In this document: positions 11,108 to 22,508 of the stretch, piece by piece
Position numbering within the stretch: the first letter of the stretch is position 1
How the letters are laid out: each line of letters begins with the position of its first letter
Source of the DNA: Doryteuthis pealeii
Taxonomy: Eukaryota; Mollusca; Cephalopoda; Myopsida; Loliginidae
Length of the DNA: 64,000 bases
NCBI GenBank assembly: GCA_023376005.1
Contig: CM042145.1
Coordinates: 101,180,540-101,244,539 of the forward strand
Reading direction: 5' to 3'
Made by a program: the position numbers and the translations under genes
Notes under the pieces: generated by a model
Databases searched by the model: none
Told to the model about the DNA's origin: nothing
The model's input: only the letters and a program-made list of their open reading frames with translations

Positions 11108-11620
11108 TATCTAATACTTCAGTCTACTCCCTTCTATATCACAATCTCTCTCACTTTTTTTCTCCCCCTATCTCAATGACTATCTAATATTTCAGTCTTC
11201 TCCCTTCTGTGTCACAATCTCACATTCTTTTTTTTTTTTTTCCCCTATCTTACTGACTATCTAATATTTCAGTCTCCTCCTTTCTATGTAACAATCTACC
11301 TCACCGTCTCCTTTTTACCCATCTCAGTGACTATCTAATATTCCTGTCTTCTCCTTTTTTGTGTCCCAATCTCACATTCTTTTTTTTTCTATCTCAATGA
11401 CTATCTAATATTTCAGTCTTCTCCCTTCTGTGTCACAATCTCACATTCTTTTCTTTTTTTTTTTTCCTATCTTATTGACTATCTAATATTTCAGTCTTCT
11501 TCTTTCTATGTAACAATCTACCTCACTATCTTTTTTACCCATCTCAGTGACTATCTAATATTCCTGTCTTGTCCCTTCTGTATCCCAATCTCACTGACTA
11601 TCTAATATTTCAATCTTCTC
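11108..11620 (+). repeat. Degenerate minisatellite, unit about 70-75 bp
   Basis: About seven units carrying GACTATCTAATATTTCAGTC, then TTCTCCCTTCTGTGTCACAATC and a T-run. A single unit also occurs inside each duplicated block (about 1770 and 10180), so the array may have expanded from that sequence. Units differ by substitutions and T-run length. Confidence 0.75.
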
Positions 11621-12083
11621 CCTTCTGTGTCTCATATTCTCTCTTTTTCAATTTCTTTTTCCTTCCAACTTTTTATTTGATTAATGCCTCACATTACTAT
11701 AACCATAACATTTCTCATTAATCTGTAGTGAGAACAGGTTCTGTGACCAATAAATATAAAGTCATATTGTATCTTATAAGTAGATGATTATTTTAAAGAG
11801 AATTTACTGATTCTAGCCTCAAGTAGTACAACCTACAAGTTTCAAGGAGGAAACAATTAACTGAAGCCTGGGTGTTTGGGGGGTGAGGAGCACATTGTTC
11901 CGATCTCATCAACAATAGCCAAGGAAAAGGTGAAATTTTCAGAGGATCCACCATGAAATACAACATCCAATTGTATGTCTGATAGACTGAGTGGAAAGAT
12001 TTATCCACAGTTTAAAAATAAATAAAATCTAAATTCTTCAGTGTGGTTTGGTTTATTTGTTTAATAGCATATCAACTCCTTAG

Positions 12084-12322
12084 GGCCGGTTTAGCTCAGT
12101 TGGTAGAGTGTTCGGCACTCACCAGCTCAGCATATGAGTAACACAGGGATCTGTGTAGTAAAGTGAGGAGCTGATGGTAGGTGTGGCATCCTGCTTCAGA
12201 TGTTAAAAAAATTTTTTTTTTTTTTTTTACGTCTCCTTGGTCTAGCGCTAGTGAAAAGGGGATAGATTCCCTCGCTGTCTGGCTGATACCGGCTTTAGGC
12301 CACCCCGACGACTTTACTTTTT
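12084..12322 (+). mobile_element. SINE-B copy
   Basis: Starts GGCCGGTTTAGCTCAGTTGG (clear A box). The B box region is short here (anticodon and B-box segment partly deleted). The body GAGCTGATGGTAGGTGTGGC and end CGACGACTTTACTTTTTTT are present. It directly follows a repeat D/5S-SINE-tail fragment (12038-12080). Confidence 0.75.
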
Positions 12323-12529
12323 TTATGGGTTATTTAGTGCTAGAAATTTGATTTATTTGCAAATATTCAACTGTAACTATATTTTTAATGTTTCATTGGA
12401 TTTTTTTTTTCATCTAAAATCATTTGTTTGCACACAGTTATAGGATATCAAGTATTTTGATCTAATACAAATGATTTACACACAACTATATGGTTTTGGT
12501 GTATGAAACAAAATTTAAAATAACTGATT

Positions 12530-12860
12530 CGAGTAATTGATTACCCAACTGCAAAAGTCTGCCGACAAAGTCTTTCCGCTTGCAAGAATATTACAGCAGT
12601 CTTCAATCACGTTCCATAATCGTCTCGCCTGTGAAGAATCTGAATGGTCTCTACCAACTTTCGCTGTGTACCACGTTAATCAAGCAGGCAGTTGTTCTTC
12701 ATCCGAGTGCCTGAATTCACAGCTTCCAACGTCCTGGTTCTTCACGCCACTATGTAGACCAACTGCCACCCACACAAAGGTTCAACTCTGAGCATACATC
12801 CGGGACATCTTGCAAATATCAGTCAGGCATGCCCAGCAATGCTGACACTTCGAATTGGGT
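12530..12860. other. Non-repetitive, less AT-rich segment, no gene recognised
   Basis: An 84-codon plus-strand frame (12537-12791) is open but its composition and lack of splice or promoter context do not support a gene. The minus strand is broken. The segment has no second copy in the window. It may be part of an unrecognised element between repeat blocks. Confidence 0.3.
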
Positions 12861-13010
12861 GAATGTTATTGTCACAGGTTTTAAAGTAACTATTCCTATT
12901 TAATAATTTGTTTGCAAAAATTTATAGTTTCAAGTATTCCAATCTAACACCAAGCAATTATTTAGTTTCAAGTAACTTATAAAACTAATCCTTAGTAAAC
13001 AATTATAGCT

Positions 13011-13757
13011 GGGTCATTCCATGTCAATTCACCGGGGTGTTACACCCACCGACACCGAATTACTTGAAATTTGGCACAAATGTTCCCCTTCATGAGTTAG
13101 GAAAGTGTGCCAAATTATTTTGTCTTAAACCTTACAGTTCCGATTTTAGAGGGGGGGGGATATAATTTTGCCTCAAAATTAAGGCCATGCAGTGTCGCAA
13201 AATCTCAGTGTTTTTTTTTTTATTTTTAAAAAATACTTTCATACATTCAATATTTCTGAAATTTGGTATGTAAGGCAAATAAGGACTGTAGAATCCAAAT
13301 ATCCAACTATTTTAACCCTATACCTCACAGAAAATTTTATTTTGCCCACCCAAATGCATGACTCCAAAATCAACAACTTTTCACCTATGTAGCTTACGGT
13401 CAGTCTATCGAAAATGGGTCCTCTTCAATTTTCATAATATTTTTTTTCTTAACATCTACTATGTCTGCCTAAGTTCACCAAAGAATTTCGTGAGGGGGTC
13501 AAGTCTACTTTAGAAGATATGAACCTGCCAAGTTCAGAGTTTTTTTCCTATGTACGTGCAGGATTTCAGTGAAAGATTATAATTAAAGACAATCATCCTA
13601 ATGCTCCATGAACTCTCAAATGTTGATATTGTGCTCAGTGACTTCTTAAACTATTCAATAATATTGTTTTTATCAATTATAATATTGGATATTTGGATTC
13701 TACAGTCCTTATTTGCCTTACATACCAAATCTCAGAAATATTGAATGTATGAAAGTA

Positions 13758-13801
<44 letters not shown>

Positions 13802-14014
13802 ACTGAGATTTTGCGACACCGCACGGCCTTAATTTTGAGGCAAAATAGCAAAATTATATCCCCCCTCTAAAATCGGAACTGTAAGGTTTAAGACAAAATA
13901 ATTTGGCACACTTTCCTAACTCATGAAGGGGAACATTTGTGCCAAATTTCAAGTAATTCGGTGTCAGTGGGTGCAGATTTCAAATTTTTCCGGTGTTTTG
14001 ACATGGAATGACCC
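13011..14014. mobile_element. 1004-bp non-autonomous DNA transposon with long (about 280-bp) terminal inverted repeats
   Basis: The ends are GGGTCATTCCATGTCAA and its reverse complement, and the inverted arms run about 280 bp each. The element is flanked by AGCT at 13007-13010 and 14015-14018. A paralogous empty site with one AGCT (ACAATTATAGCTTCAAG) is at about 14653-14669, supporting a 4-bp target duplication. No transposase frame was seen. Poly-A/T tracts lie at both inner ends of the arms. A 4-bp duplication fits superfamilies such as Sola or Chapaev, but the assignment is open. Confidence 0.8.
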
Positions 14015-14670
14015 AGCTTCAAGTAATTGTAATACAACATAGCGGGTATTTAAAAAAGGTATTTTTAAGTCCAAAGTAATGTTATTTATATAAATTAATA
14101 CTATATGTGTATATATGCCGTATTAAAATGAAAAATGTTGAATAATCTTGTGGTAAACAAAAAAAAACAAAAAAATCTTGATATCCCTACTTCTTATTCC
14201 CCAAATAATGGGTTCTAGCATGTAGATACAATTTTACATAAAATGCAAAGTTTTATCAAATTTACTCCAAAAATAAAGAAATGGTGAAGAAATTACCAAA
14301 TTTCTTGTATTGAAATGATCCATGATTTGTCATTTAACAAAATCATGTCCACTTTCGTACCCCCAATTTCAGGGCTTTAAATTCTCATAACTTTTGAACC
14401 AATGGGGATATTTGCATAATTCAAACAGTTCTGAACTCTATTTACAAAGCTCTATATAACAAACGTGATTAAATAACCTGGGAATGCTAAATAACTATTC
14501 TTAATACAAATAATTTTCACAGTTGTATGGTTTCAAGTATTCCTATCTTATACTAATAACTATATGGCTTCAAGTAATTATTCATATCTGATAATAGTCA
14601 TTTCTTTGCAGACAGTTATATGATTTTAAGTAACTAATAATAACCCTTAGTAAACAATTATAGCTTCAAG

Positions 14671-14868
14671 GTGGTTTTGTTTTACAGCATATCAACCCCT
14701 TTTAGAGTCATTTAATGCTGAATCAAGTCATTTTGATAATCAAAGAATTCAGATTGCTTACAGTACCTGCTGTTGCTTAAGTGGTCATACAATCAAGTAT
14801 TGAAAAGACTTATGGCTGCTTAACTTTGGTGATCTAATGAGAACTAGCGCTTTCAGCATGACTTGTCC
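14671..14868 (-). mobile_element. 5S rRNA-derived SINE, copy 1
   Basis: Minus strand: a 5S-like head (GATCACCAAAGTTAAGCAG-type block covering the pol III A-box region, then a G-TGACCACTTAAGC C-box-like block), then a tail ending ...GATATGCTGTAAAACAAAACC. Other copies are at 22509, 32203 (minus), 50926 and 61967. Confidence 0.75.
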
Positions 14869-14965
14869 ATAATTTTATAGCTTCAAGTGACTATTCTTAA
14901 TACAAATAATTTGCACACAGTTGTAGGGTTTCAAGTATTTCTATCAAAGATGAATAATTTTGAAA

Positions 14966-15120
14966 CAGATCTATTTGATCCATAGATAGGATCCTAACAG
15001 GTACTACCACTTTGGGTCAGTGGACCTGGGAGTAATGGTAATGGAGGGGTACTCCACACTGTTCAAAACACCACCAGATGGAGTTTAGTGTCATATGTAA
15101 AGACTTTTGGGTGAAGATCC
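14966..15120 (+). mobile_element. Repeat D fragment
   Basis: Carries AACAGGTACTACCACT, GGGTCAGTGGACCTGGGAG and GGGGTACTCCACACT in family order. The 5' part is missing. Confidence 0.6.
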
Positions 15121-15538
15121 TTTAGTGGGTGGGGGGGGTCAGATTGGGGATGACAATTTGTCCAGCATCAAAATCATGAATTGCTAATTATCACAATGTG
15201 TCACACTTTGTCTCGGGGTGGGTGGGGGGTCAAAAATAGAATAAACACACACAACCAAACTCTCAGTTAAGTACCTGTTAGTCAATTTTTTATATTTTTC
15301 ATTTATTTATTTATTTATTTTTTTACTCACACCTGTAACTTTCTCAGGGATACTTTTGATAGATTACAGCAAAAGACGAGCTTTCATTTTCATCTGAAAA
15401 AAAAAAAAATATAAGGTGACCTACTTTGACTTATCTACCAATAACCAAAAAAGTCAAAATCTTCATCCATATTCATCTTTTATACCCATGTGTTCCTTAC
15501 TTCTCTTCATTTGGTTAGACAAAATACAGCTTGATAAA

Positions 15539-16004
15539 TCTTATTATAAATGGACATTCAGTGTCTGTTTGTAACCAAAAATACGTCACTGCTTACATCA
15601 CAATACTCTTAGGAATTGCATAAGTTTAATAATGAGTATTTAATTTATAGTCAAAATCATTAATACATAGAATAGAATAAATTGTATTCATTAACGATGT
15701 CTATGAAAATCTGAGTAAGATTTACCTCAAAACAGCCCATGTTATTAGTCCATTTAAAATCCTGCAATCTTATCACTAAGAAATAAAGGTTCATTTACTT
15801 CTTTTTTTTTTATAGATCAGTAATATTATTGTTTTATTCTTCAACATTAAAATCAACCCTATGAATGATTTTATATAGAAACCAATTAAAATAAGTAATC
15901 TTTTATATGGGTTCTTATTTAATTTTGTTAGTCTTTCTAATTTAATACATTTCATTAAATTAAAACTTAAATACTTATACCCGGAGGGCGTATATTCTTG
16001 CTAG
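15539..16004 (+). mobile_element. Non-autonomous Helitron, family H, short copy
   Basis: Starts TCTTATTATAAATGGACATT after A and ends with a hairpin (ATACCCGGAGGGCGTAT) plus 9-10 nt and CTAG followed by T. It is 466 bp, shorter than the roughly 620-bp siblings. The 3' hairpin loop GGA and the CTAG terminus are intact. Confidence 0.75.
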
Positions 16005-16095
16005 TAATTTTAAAGTCTGTAAGCATATAAACTTTGAAGATTTCATTTTTAGACAAAAATTTAGGGTTGACCTTATACACAAGTATTAAATTGGG

Positions 16096-16231
16096 TGTTC
16101 CATCGTGGTGTAGTGGTTAGCAAGCTAGTCTCGCAATCCGTTGCTACTGAATAGCGGGTTTGATCCTCACTGGATGACACATACTTGTGACCTTGTGTCA
16201 CATACTACTTGTGGCAAACAGGTTGGATAAA
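16096..16231 (+). mobile_element. SINE-C copy (tRNA-derived)
   Basis: Head CATCGTGGTGTAGTGGTTAG (A-box-like), B-box-like GGGTTTGATCC, then a tail CTTGTGACCTTGTGTCACAT shared with SINE-A. Other copies: 22051 (minus), 25001, 31917 (minus), 43894, 61150 (minus). Confidence 0.7.
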
Positions 16232-16249
16232 TACCTACAGAAGTAATGA

Positions 16250-17000
16250 TTTTGTAATTAGCAGGACCTGTGGATATACCACAGTATGATAATTTAATTA
16301 TTACATTTGATATGCTTACTTAACTCTTAACATCCTGTTGAGATTTTTCTAAGTCCAGAGCATTCCTATAAGGGTATATAAAAAATGGCTAAAAATGACC
16401 TTTGCATCTAAAGTTACCTGTTATTTCCCTTAAATCAAAAGATTTCTACATACGTTTAATATTAAATTTAAACAAAGGCTATTGTTTGGGGCTGATTAGT
16501 TAAAACGAATGTGACTTCCAGCCGGGTGGAATGAGGCGGTATAGGACTTTAAGAGTTAAGAGCTGTTGCAAATAGTTCAATATGTAAAAAGTATAATAAT
16601 CTTGATTTAACTAACTCTTGTTTTTCTTTCCTTCCTTCTTTTCTTTATATTCGATTGAAACAGATTAGTGTTATTGCCTACACACGATCACCCCCCCTCT
16701 CTATCTTTCCATTACTTTCTTTCCAATTATATTCTTTCTGGGTAGCATGTTTTTTTTCTTCCCTTTCTTTATGATAAAACAGAATGGTCCATTATTTAAC
16801 AGAGGTGAAAACACTCATAAGAAATAATAATTTAGTGGATCACCAGATAATCAGGATTTCCATTTTGCATTTCAACTTGGATGATTTGGACGGTCCCATA
16901 TTGAACCAGAGGGTGTTGCAAGATGATAACAGTCGTACAATTAAGGAACACGAGTATCATGTCTATACTAAGCTGAAATTCAAACTTAATTGGAAAGACT
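16250..17000 (+). repeat. Inverted dispersed duplication, copy 1 (partner 25560-26040)
   Basis: The block from ACAGTATGATAATTTAATTA through GGGTGTTGCAAGATGATAAC is found in reverse orientation at 25560-26040, well conserved. A 72-codon frame at 16784-17002 inside this copy is broken in the partner, so it is not supported as a gene. The partner lacks the small MITE at 16324-16555. Confidence 0.75.
16324..16555. mobile_element. TTAA-flanked MITE (piggyBac- or Kolobok-type)
   Basis: Bounded by TTAA on both sides (16320-16323 and 16556-16559). Its inverted ends are CTCTTAACATCC and CTCTTAAAGTCC. It is 232 bp without coding. The inverted partner block (25950-26040) shows the corresponding empty site with a single TTGAA-type sequence, which supports transposition into a TTAA target. 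Confidence 0.6.
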
Positions 17001-17678
17001 AGAAGCAACACGAACTCAAAATTTTGTGAATTTATGACTTAATGAGAATAAATAAGAGTGACCGAGACACTAAATCAGCTTATTATACTTTGATTAATTG
17101 TAGTTCAAATTAAGTCATTTTTGTGAATTTCCTTTTTAAACTAATAAAGTAGATGAAGAATTGATTTTTTTTTATTATTTCCAAGAAATTTAGCACACTT
17201 AATTTTTAAGAAAAATGTTGATTTTCATAAAATTAGGGAAAAAAAATTTTTTAATTAAAACTTTATAAAAAATCTAAAAAAAAAATTAAAAAAATAAAAA
17301 TAAAAAAAATTAAGACACTCTTTTAGAGGATTTTAATCAATACTAATAAATTTTTAAAAAATATTCACTTCCCTTTCTTTCATCTGTACTACTATGCTAT
17401 TTGTCCAACGATCATGAAAAGATCCAGGGATAAGATTCTTTTTGCATGGATATTGATTTGACCTTGAGATCCAATATTGTCTATAAGAGCAAGGTCACTG
17501 GAAGTTATCAGATAGCAAAATATGTCATTTGTGGCTGAATGAAGTCAGATAAAAAAAAAACTTGGAATATGAAATATTTTTTGATCTGATAAATCATGAG
17601 ACAGACTTGTCTGTTTTTAGAGGTCAACAACATTTTGTACTTCATTATTCACATTTCGACAGCCAGCTATATATTAGA

Positions 17679-17707
17679 CTAGGAACGGCTACCCAGCATC
17701 ACATAGG

Positions 17708-17742
<35 letters not shown>

Positions 17743-17991
17743 CTGGTGTATTGATCTGTTTACTTTTGAGATTTACAAATACAGGACATTTTTAAATAGA
17801 ATTTCAATGCTATTTCTATGTATATTTTAATTTTTAAATATCTTCAAATATAAGTCTTCATAATTTTTGCACAATATGCAAGAGCCAGTGATATTTAATG
17901 TGTATATATATTTACTTTGTCATTAATTGTTTTATTTTTGTAGTTTCATCCTGACATACATACACATCAACTGTCCTTTATATATGTATAA
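17679..17991 (-). mobile_element. Non-autonomous Helitron, family J, copy with damaged 5' end
   Basis: Minus orientation: the 3' end (TGGGTAGCCGTTCCTAG) lies at 17679. The body matches 23737-24049 (GTGATATTTAATGTGTATATATATTTAC on the plus strand). The expected 5' TC is mutated next to an A-run at about 17991. A long A-run (17711-17740) has expanded inside. Confidence 0.65.
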
Positions 17992-17999
17992 AAAAAAAA

Positions 18000-18249
18000 A
18001 GTAAAGTCGACGGGGCGGCCTAAAGTCAGTATCAGCCAGTCAGCGAGGGAGTCTATCCCCTTTTCAATATCGCTAGACCAAGGAGATTGTTTTTAGCATC
18101 TGAGGTGGAGCACCACACCTTCCATCAGCTCCTTACTTTACCGCACAGATCCCTGTGCTACTCATACGCTGAGTTGGCGGGGACTGGTATCGAACTAGGA
18201 ACCTTGTGGTTTCTAGCCGAACGCTCTACCGACAGAGCTAACCCAGCCA

Positions 18250-18250
<1 letters not shown>
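18000..18250 (-). mobile_element. SINE-B copy
   Basis: Complete minus copy: on the plus strand it begins GTAAAGTCGACGGGGCGGCC and ends GCTCTACCGACAGAGCTAAC. It inserted next to the J Helitron at 17679 and is followed by a (TA)n tract (18252-18291). A 71-codon frame across it is not a gene. Confidence 0.8.
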
Positions 18251-18293
<43 letters not shown>

Positions 18294-18526
18294 TGTTCAT
18301 AAGCAAGTAATGAAAAAGGACTACATATTTTCAAAAGACGAGAACAAAGTATTGTTGTTTATGAAGTGGCTCCTAGAAACTAGTCACAATTTTTTTTTTT
18401 TTAAGTGTTTAAAATCCTTTCGCTTGTGTATTTATATCATGTTCATATTTTTTATCCATAGAATAAATCAAAATTATTTACAAACTTGTAAATGACATTC
18501 TTTTGTTGATACACCAGTGTAGGCTG

Positions 18527-18650
18527 ATCAATCAGCTCCCTGCAAATTTTGGATACCATGCAGAAGGATCAGCCGAGGGCAATGACCAATAGGGATGGAT
18601 GGTGAGAGGGGGTCATGGGTATCAGTGCTGTCAGCAACCTGATGATAATG
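18527..18650 (+). pseudogene. LINE reverse transcriptase tail remnant
   Basis: Plus frames give QPRAMTNRDGW, a stop, then GVMGISAV and an AACCTGATGATAATGA 3' end, matching the last part of the LINE tails at 2216 and 10733. Only the extreme C-terminus survives. Confidence 0.6.
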
Positions 18651-18729
18651 AGGATTTCATTAAGACAGTATTGCTTATCCCAACACCTATCCAGCGAGCA
18701 TACTAAACTGCTTTGTTCTATATGAAAGT

Positions 18730-19267
18730 AATATCCGGCCCGCAAAGGCATTTTATCTGACCCGCCGACAGTACTTGAATTTGTTAAAACATGGAATGCG
18801 AAATGTTCTGATACCATTTGAATCTAAATATCATGTTAAGCTTACTAAATCTTCATGGACTTGACTATGGAATCAACCCAAATTGACTGATAAACATTTG
18901 AAAGTAATTCTCTTGATTGGATGTAGCAATTCCAAACCAAACATTGACGATATCTTGAAAGGCAAACTTCAGTTACATAAATCTCACTAAACCTTTCTGC
19001 TAATGTTGCGTTCTTTGATAATGTTTTGAAAATAAAAATGATGGTTAAATTTCTTTTTGTGCATCTTATGCCACTCATCCATGAATATAACATGGAAAGA
19101 TAAATTTTGTTTTACATCGTTTTCTCAAAGCTTTCGTTCTGGCTAGCAAGTATTGAACATAATAATGTGGCCCGTACTCATTATTTTTTTTTCAATTATC
19201 CAGCCTGGGCTCGTTATTTTTTTTTAATTATCTGGCCCACCATGAAAAAAGTTTGGTGATCCCTGGG
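18730..19267. mobile_element. Non-autonomous hAT-type element
   Basis: The left end carries CCGGCCCGCAAAGGCATTTT, the inverse of the 1000-1083 fragment. The right end is GTTTGGTGATCCCTG, close to the GGTGACCCCTG terminus of the other copies. The left 15-20 bases of the terminus are missing. An 82-codon minus frame inside has no transposase motif that I can recognise. Confidence 0.5.
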
Positions 19268-19416
19268 TCTAAGCTGAAAAGCTTTAAATAAGCCTACTGT
19301 TTCAAGTAAGACTTAACTTTTGCTTATGATGCTCAAATTTAGAATGTTTGTACAAACATTTTTAATTTTTTTTTTTAACAAGGGGTTGGAAGAGAAAGAA
19401 AATTAATGGTTTCACC

Positions 19417-19507
19417 TTAGATTACTACAAAATATATTGTAAATATAAATGTATCAATGATAAAGTTGTAAGGAATTGTAACAGTCATATCTTAGAATCC
19501 TGTAATA
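19417..19507 (+). repeat. Dispersed direct repeat (partner 22116-22206)
   Basis: About 91 bp from TTAGATTACTACAAAATATA to TCTTAGAAT.CTGTAATA recurs at 22116-22206 with only a few differences. The second copy abuts a SINE-C. Element type unknown. Confidence 0.75.
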
Positions 19508-19841
19508 TGTGTGACTACCTATTCTGTGCTCTGCACCTTCAATGCACGATGTCCAGAACACCAAACGTTGTAACACTCTGCACTGGCCAATTTGAGGGCA
19601 TGAGTCAGAAACAGGCTCACAAGGATTAAAAAAAACCAAAAAAAAACAAACAACTACAAGTGTTTGTAAACAAGACGTGGATGGAAGAAGGGGTATGTGA
19701 GACTTCGCTGTCTATCCAACTGGCTGCTACTGGCTATCCCTATCTTAACACCTCAACAGCCAGAGTTCTAACTGCCTTAGTGCTCGAGTTTAGCTGTATT
19801 TATGTCACAGATGGCCAGTACTTAAATCGAATCTATAGGTA

Positions 19842-20320
19842 GTATCAAAAGGATAGCTAAACAAGTTAGAAAGGTCATCAGGTTTTAATAGCTAATGAAA
19901 TAAAAAGAGAAAGATTTCTCAATGGGGATGAAAGGGTTAGTTTTTTTTCAATGCATATGATAAACAGAAGTCTTTTGCACTAGTATGGTCAGAGGTCAGT
20001 AAACAAGTGTATCATTATTTTTATTTATTTGTTACTTTAGTTTTGGGTGATCCAAGCAGGAAAAGCAGTTTTCTTTTCTGGAAATCATGGCCCCATATAT
20101 ATGTGGTTGCAAGTGTATCTGTATGGGTGTGTGTAGGCATATGTAGCATATAAGTACATGAATGTATGTGTATAGTAGTTTCAAAAGAATAGCTAAACAA
20201 GTTAGGAAGGTCAGATTTTAATAGATAATAAAAAAGTCTTGATGGGGATGAAATTGTTCAGTTTGTCCACAATAAATAAAAGTCTTTGGCGCTAGTATAG
20301 TCAAGTTAGTAGACAAAGAT
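19842..20320 (+). repeat. Two local repeats (19842-20010 and 20173-20320)
   Basis: Both contain AAAGGATAGCTAAACAAGTT-like sequence followed by GATGGGGATGAAA and AAAGTCTTT.GC.CTAGTAT. They are moderately diverged. The sequence between is TG/TA rich. No gene. Confidence 0.6.
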
Positions 20321-20324
20321 ATTG

Positions 20325-20530
20325 TTTTTTCTAAGGTACTTCTGAGGAGTACACACGAGGAAAAGCCAACTGATCAGAGGGGTCCTTTCTGACCATCTGT
20401 CTAGCCCAAGTAAGGGCCAAAATGGAGTGTTACATGTCATGGAGCCATCAGGATTCCGTCTCTAAGCATCACCCATGGCCAACAGGTGGCCCCATTGGGG
20501 AGGGGGGGGGGTCTTACCCTCTGCAGAGGT
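20325..20530 (+). mobile_element. Repeat D, 3' portion
   Basis: Carries GAAAAGCCAACTGATCAGAG, CTTTCTGACCATCTGTCTAG and AGTAAGGGCCAAAA, matching 26490-26570 in the longest copy and, inverted, 63370-63430. The 5' part is absent. Confidence 0.55.
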
Positions 20531-20797
20531 GCATTCTTCTACAGCCACAGCTGACAGGGTTTTCATGTGGTAAGAGTTAGTATTTACACAAGACCTTAAC
20601 ACAAAGACCTATGGTTGTGTTGGTCTGTGATGAGTGAAAAAAAAAAAAAAAAAAAAAAAAAGGAGGGGGTAAGATGAAAAGTAAAAATTAGTAAATTATT
20701 ACTAATAGGTAAATATATCCATTTTAAGAGGGTTAAAAAAAATGAAAAAAGAAATTAAAATACATCTCAGATATCCAGAAATTGTTTTCCATACTAA

Positions 20798-21005
20798 ATA
20801 CGTGTTCAAATCCTGGACACGGCTGTTTGCATTTCACATATCACTAATCCCCTCCAGCTATGAATAAATAGTAGGGTAGACAGGGCCCTTTCACCTTTTT
20901 ATGGCAACCAGTCTAGAAGTAAAAACTGAATTCAAACCTGTTAAACTCCATTTAAAAAACAGACCTTGTGTTGCATCCTGCTCTTGCAAAAGGGTTGGGT
21001 ATATA
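20798..21005 (+). mobile_element. SINE-A, 5'-truncated
   Basis: Starts at the B-box-like GTTCAAATCCTGGAC and runs through CTATGAATAAATAGTAGGGT to ACCTTGTGTTGCATCCTGCT. The A box is missing. Confidence 0.7.
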
Positions 21006-21927
21006 CATATACTAAATTGATGTGCATACCAAATTTTAAAAAGTTAAATTTCAATATTTTCCAGACAGAAGTTAAAGTGAGCCATCGGGTGGGGATATAT
21101 ATATCGCTATGATTTCAGGTTTTGCTTAAATAAATAAAATAAAAGTTGTTTATCTATTTTTTTTTTTAAATGCACAAGACATGAATGGGCAGACATACCA
21201 TGATGAAATCAAGTCACTCAAGTATATCTAATAATATTTCAAAACGCAGCTAAATAACTCCATGGTAGACTTAACACATATGCAATACGATGCTCTTTTG
21301 TGATCATGTTAACTCTTTGTGGAGTAATGAATACATATTTTTTTTTTTAATTTTTTAAATTTGATTAAAAAAAAAAAAAAAAAATAAAAGAATGTTTGTT
21401 AAAAAGAAAGGACTATTACTGACCGAGTTCAAATAATAAAAAGTACAAGTGTCACTGTCAATCATAGCCATGTGTTGATTGAAAACAGAAGGCAAGAGGA
21501 AAGACTCACTCACTTTCATTGACTAAGTTAGTCTCCTCCTTCTGTAACTCAAAAAGAAGGGGTGAGAGACTATGTGTTGATAACAGACTTTTTCTTAACA
21601 ACACATTGCACTAATGAAAATAAATGATTTTTCGCCCAAGAATTTTTGGAAAAAAAAAAAAAAAAAAAAAAAAATGGAGTTATTTAAAAGCGCAGTATGA
21701 GAGCACAGTCTGCATGTGGGTTACATGTTTGACATGCCTGCTCTACACAATGACGTGAGCCTGGTTTTATAAGATAAACTTGTAAAATGTATTTTAGATA
21801 AATCTCTTTGAAAAAATAATTAAAATAAAATAGATAAATATGTTAAATGTTTAAAAAAAAAAAAAAAAAAAAAAAAAACTAATAAAATCTTAGTTCACAA
21901 AAGAATAGTAAAGAACAAGGTTGCAAT
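21006..21927. other. AT-rich spacer, nothing coding seen
   Basis: Contains A- and T-runs (20638-20661 just before it, then 21340-21350, 21366-21384, 21650-21674 and 21853-21877). No SINE or element ends were recognised. Confidence 0.5.
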
Positions 21928-21980
21928 TCTGAAGATATAAGGTCCAACTCAGAGTCTGAGTTGGACCTTATATCTTCAGA
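21928..21980. repeat. Perfect 26-bp palindrome with a 1-nt spacer
   Basis: Arms 21928-21953 and 21955-21980 are perfectly complementary, with a single G between them. The arm contains GATATAAGGTCCAACTC. It could be a foldback element, a hairpin RNA source or an inverted duplication made by replication slippage. No neighbouring gene. Confidence 0.85.
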
Positions 21981-22050
21981 CTTCTAGGAAACCGACTCTG
22001 AAAACCTTGGTTTCAGAAGCAAGTAGGTTTTTATGGGGAAGTACTATTGC

Positions 22051-22113
22051 TATTCAGTAGTAATGGTTCTGCGATACTAGCTTGCTAACCATTACACCAC
22101 AATGGAAGCCCCA
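22051..22113 (-). mobile_element. SINE-C head fragment
   Basis: The minus-strand head with CATTGTGGTGTAATGGTTAG and the anticodon-arm region is visible. The tail is missing. It abuts the direct repeat at 22116. Confidence 0.6.
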
Positions 22114-22354
22114 TTGATTAGATTACTACAAAATATATTGTAAATATAAATGTATCAATGATAAAGTTGTAAGGAAATTGTAAAAGCCATATCTTAGAAT
22201 GCTGTAATACACATTTTGATAATATGAATTATTTTTGCCTTTTATAAATAATAATTGCTCACTAAGTTAAATTCAAATGAAAAGCCCCAACCAGTTCATG
22301 CCTTTCCCAAGGGCATTAGCACAAAGTGAAATTCTAACAGAGAGGTAAGACAAC

Positions 22355-22503
22355 CCCCTCAAAGAGTGTCCTGAGTATGACATTAAACTGCATCTACTGA
22401 TGATGAGACTCCAATTCTGGAAGTGTGGAATATTCCTTCATTCATTGCCATTACTCTCTGGTCCACTGAACTGGAATGGTAGTACCTGTTAAGGTCCTGT
22501 CTA
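22355..22503 (-). mobile_element. Repeat D fragment, minus strand
   Basis: Inverse of the family order: GTGTCCTGAGTATGACATTAAACT...GGTAGTACCTGTTAAGGTCC...CTATGGGG. It directly precedes a plus 5S SINE. Confidence 0.6.
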
Positions 22504-22508
22504 TGGGG

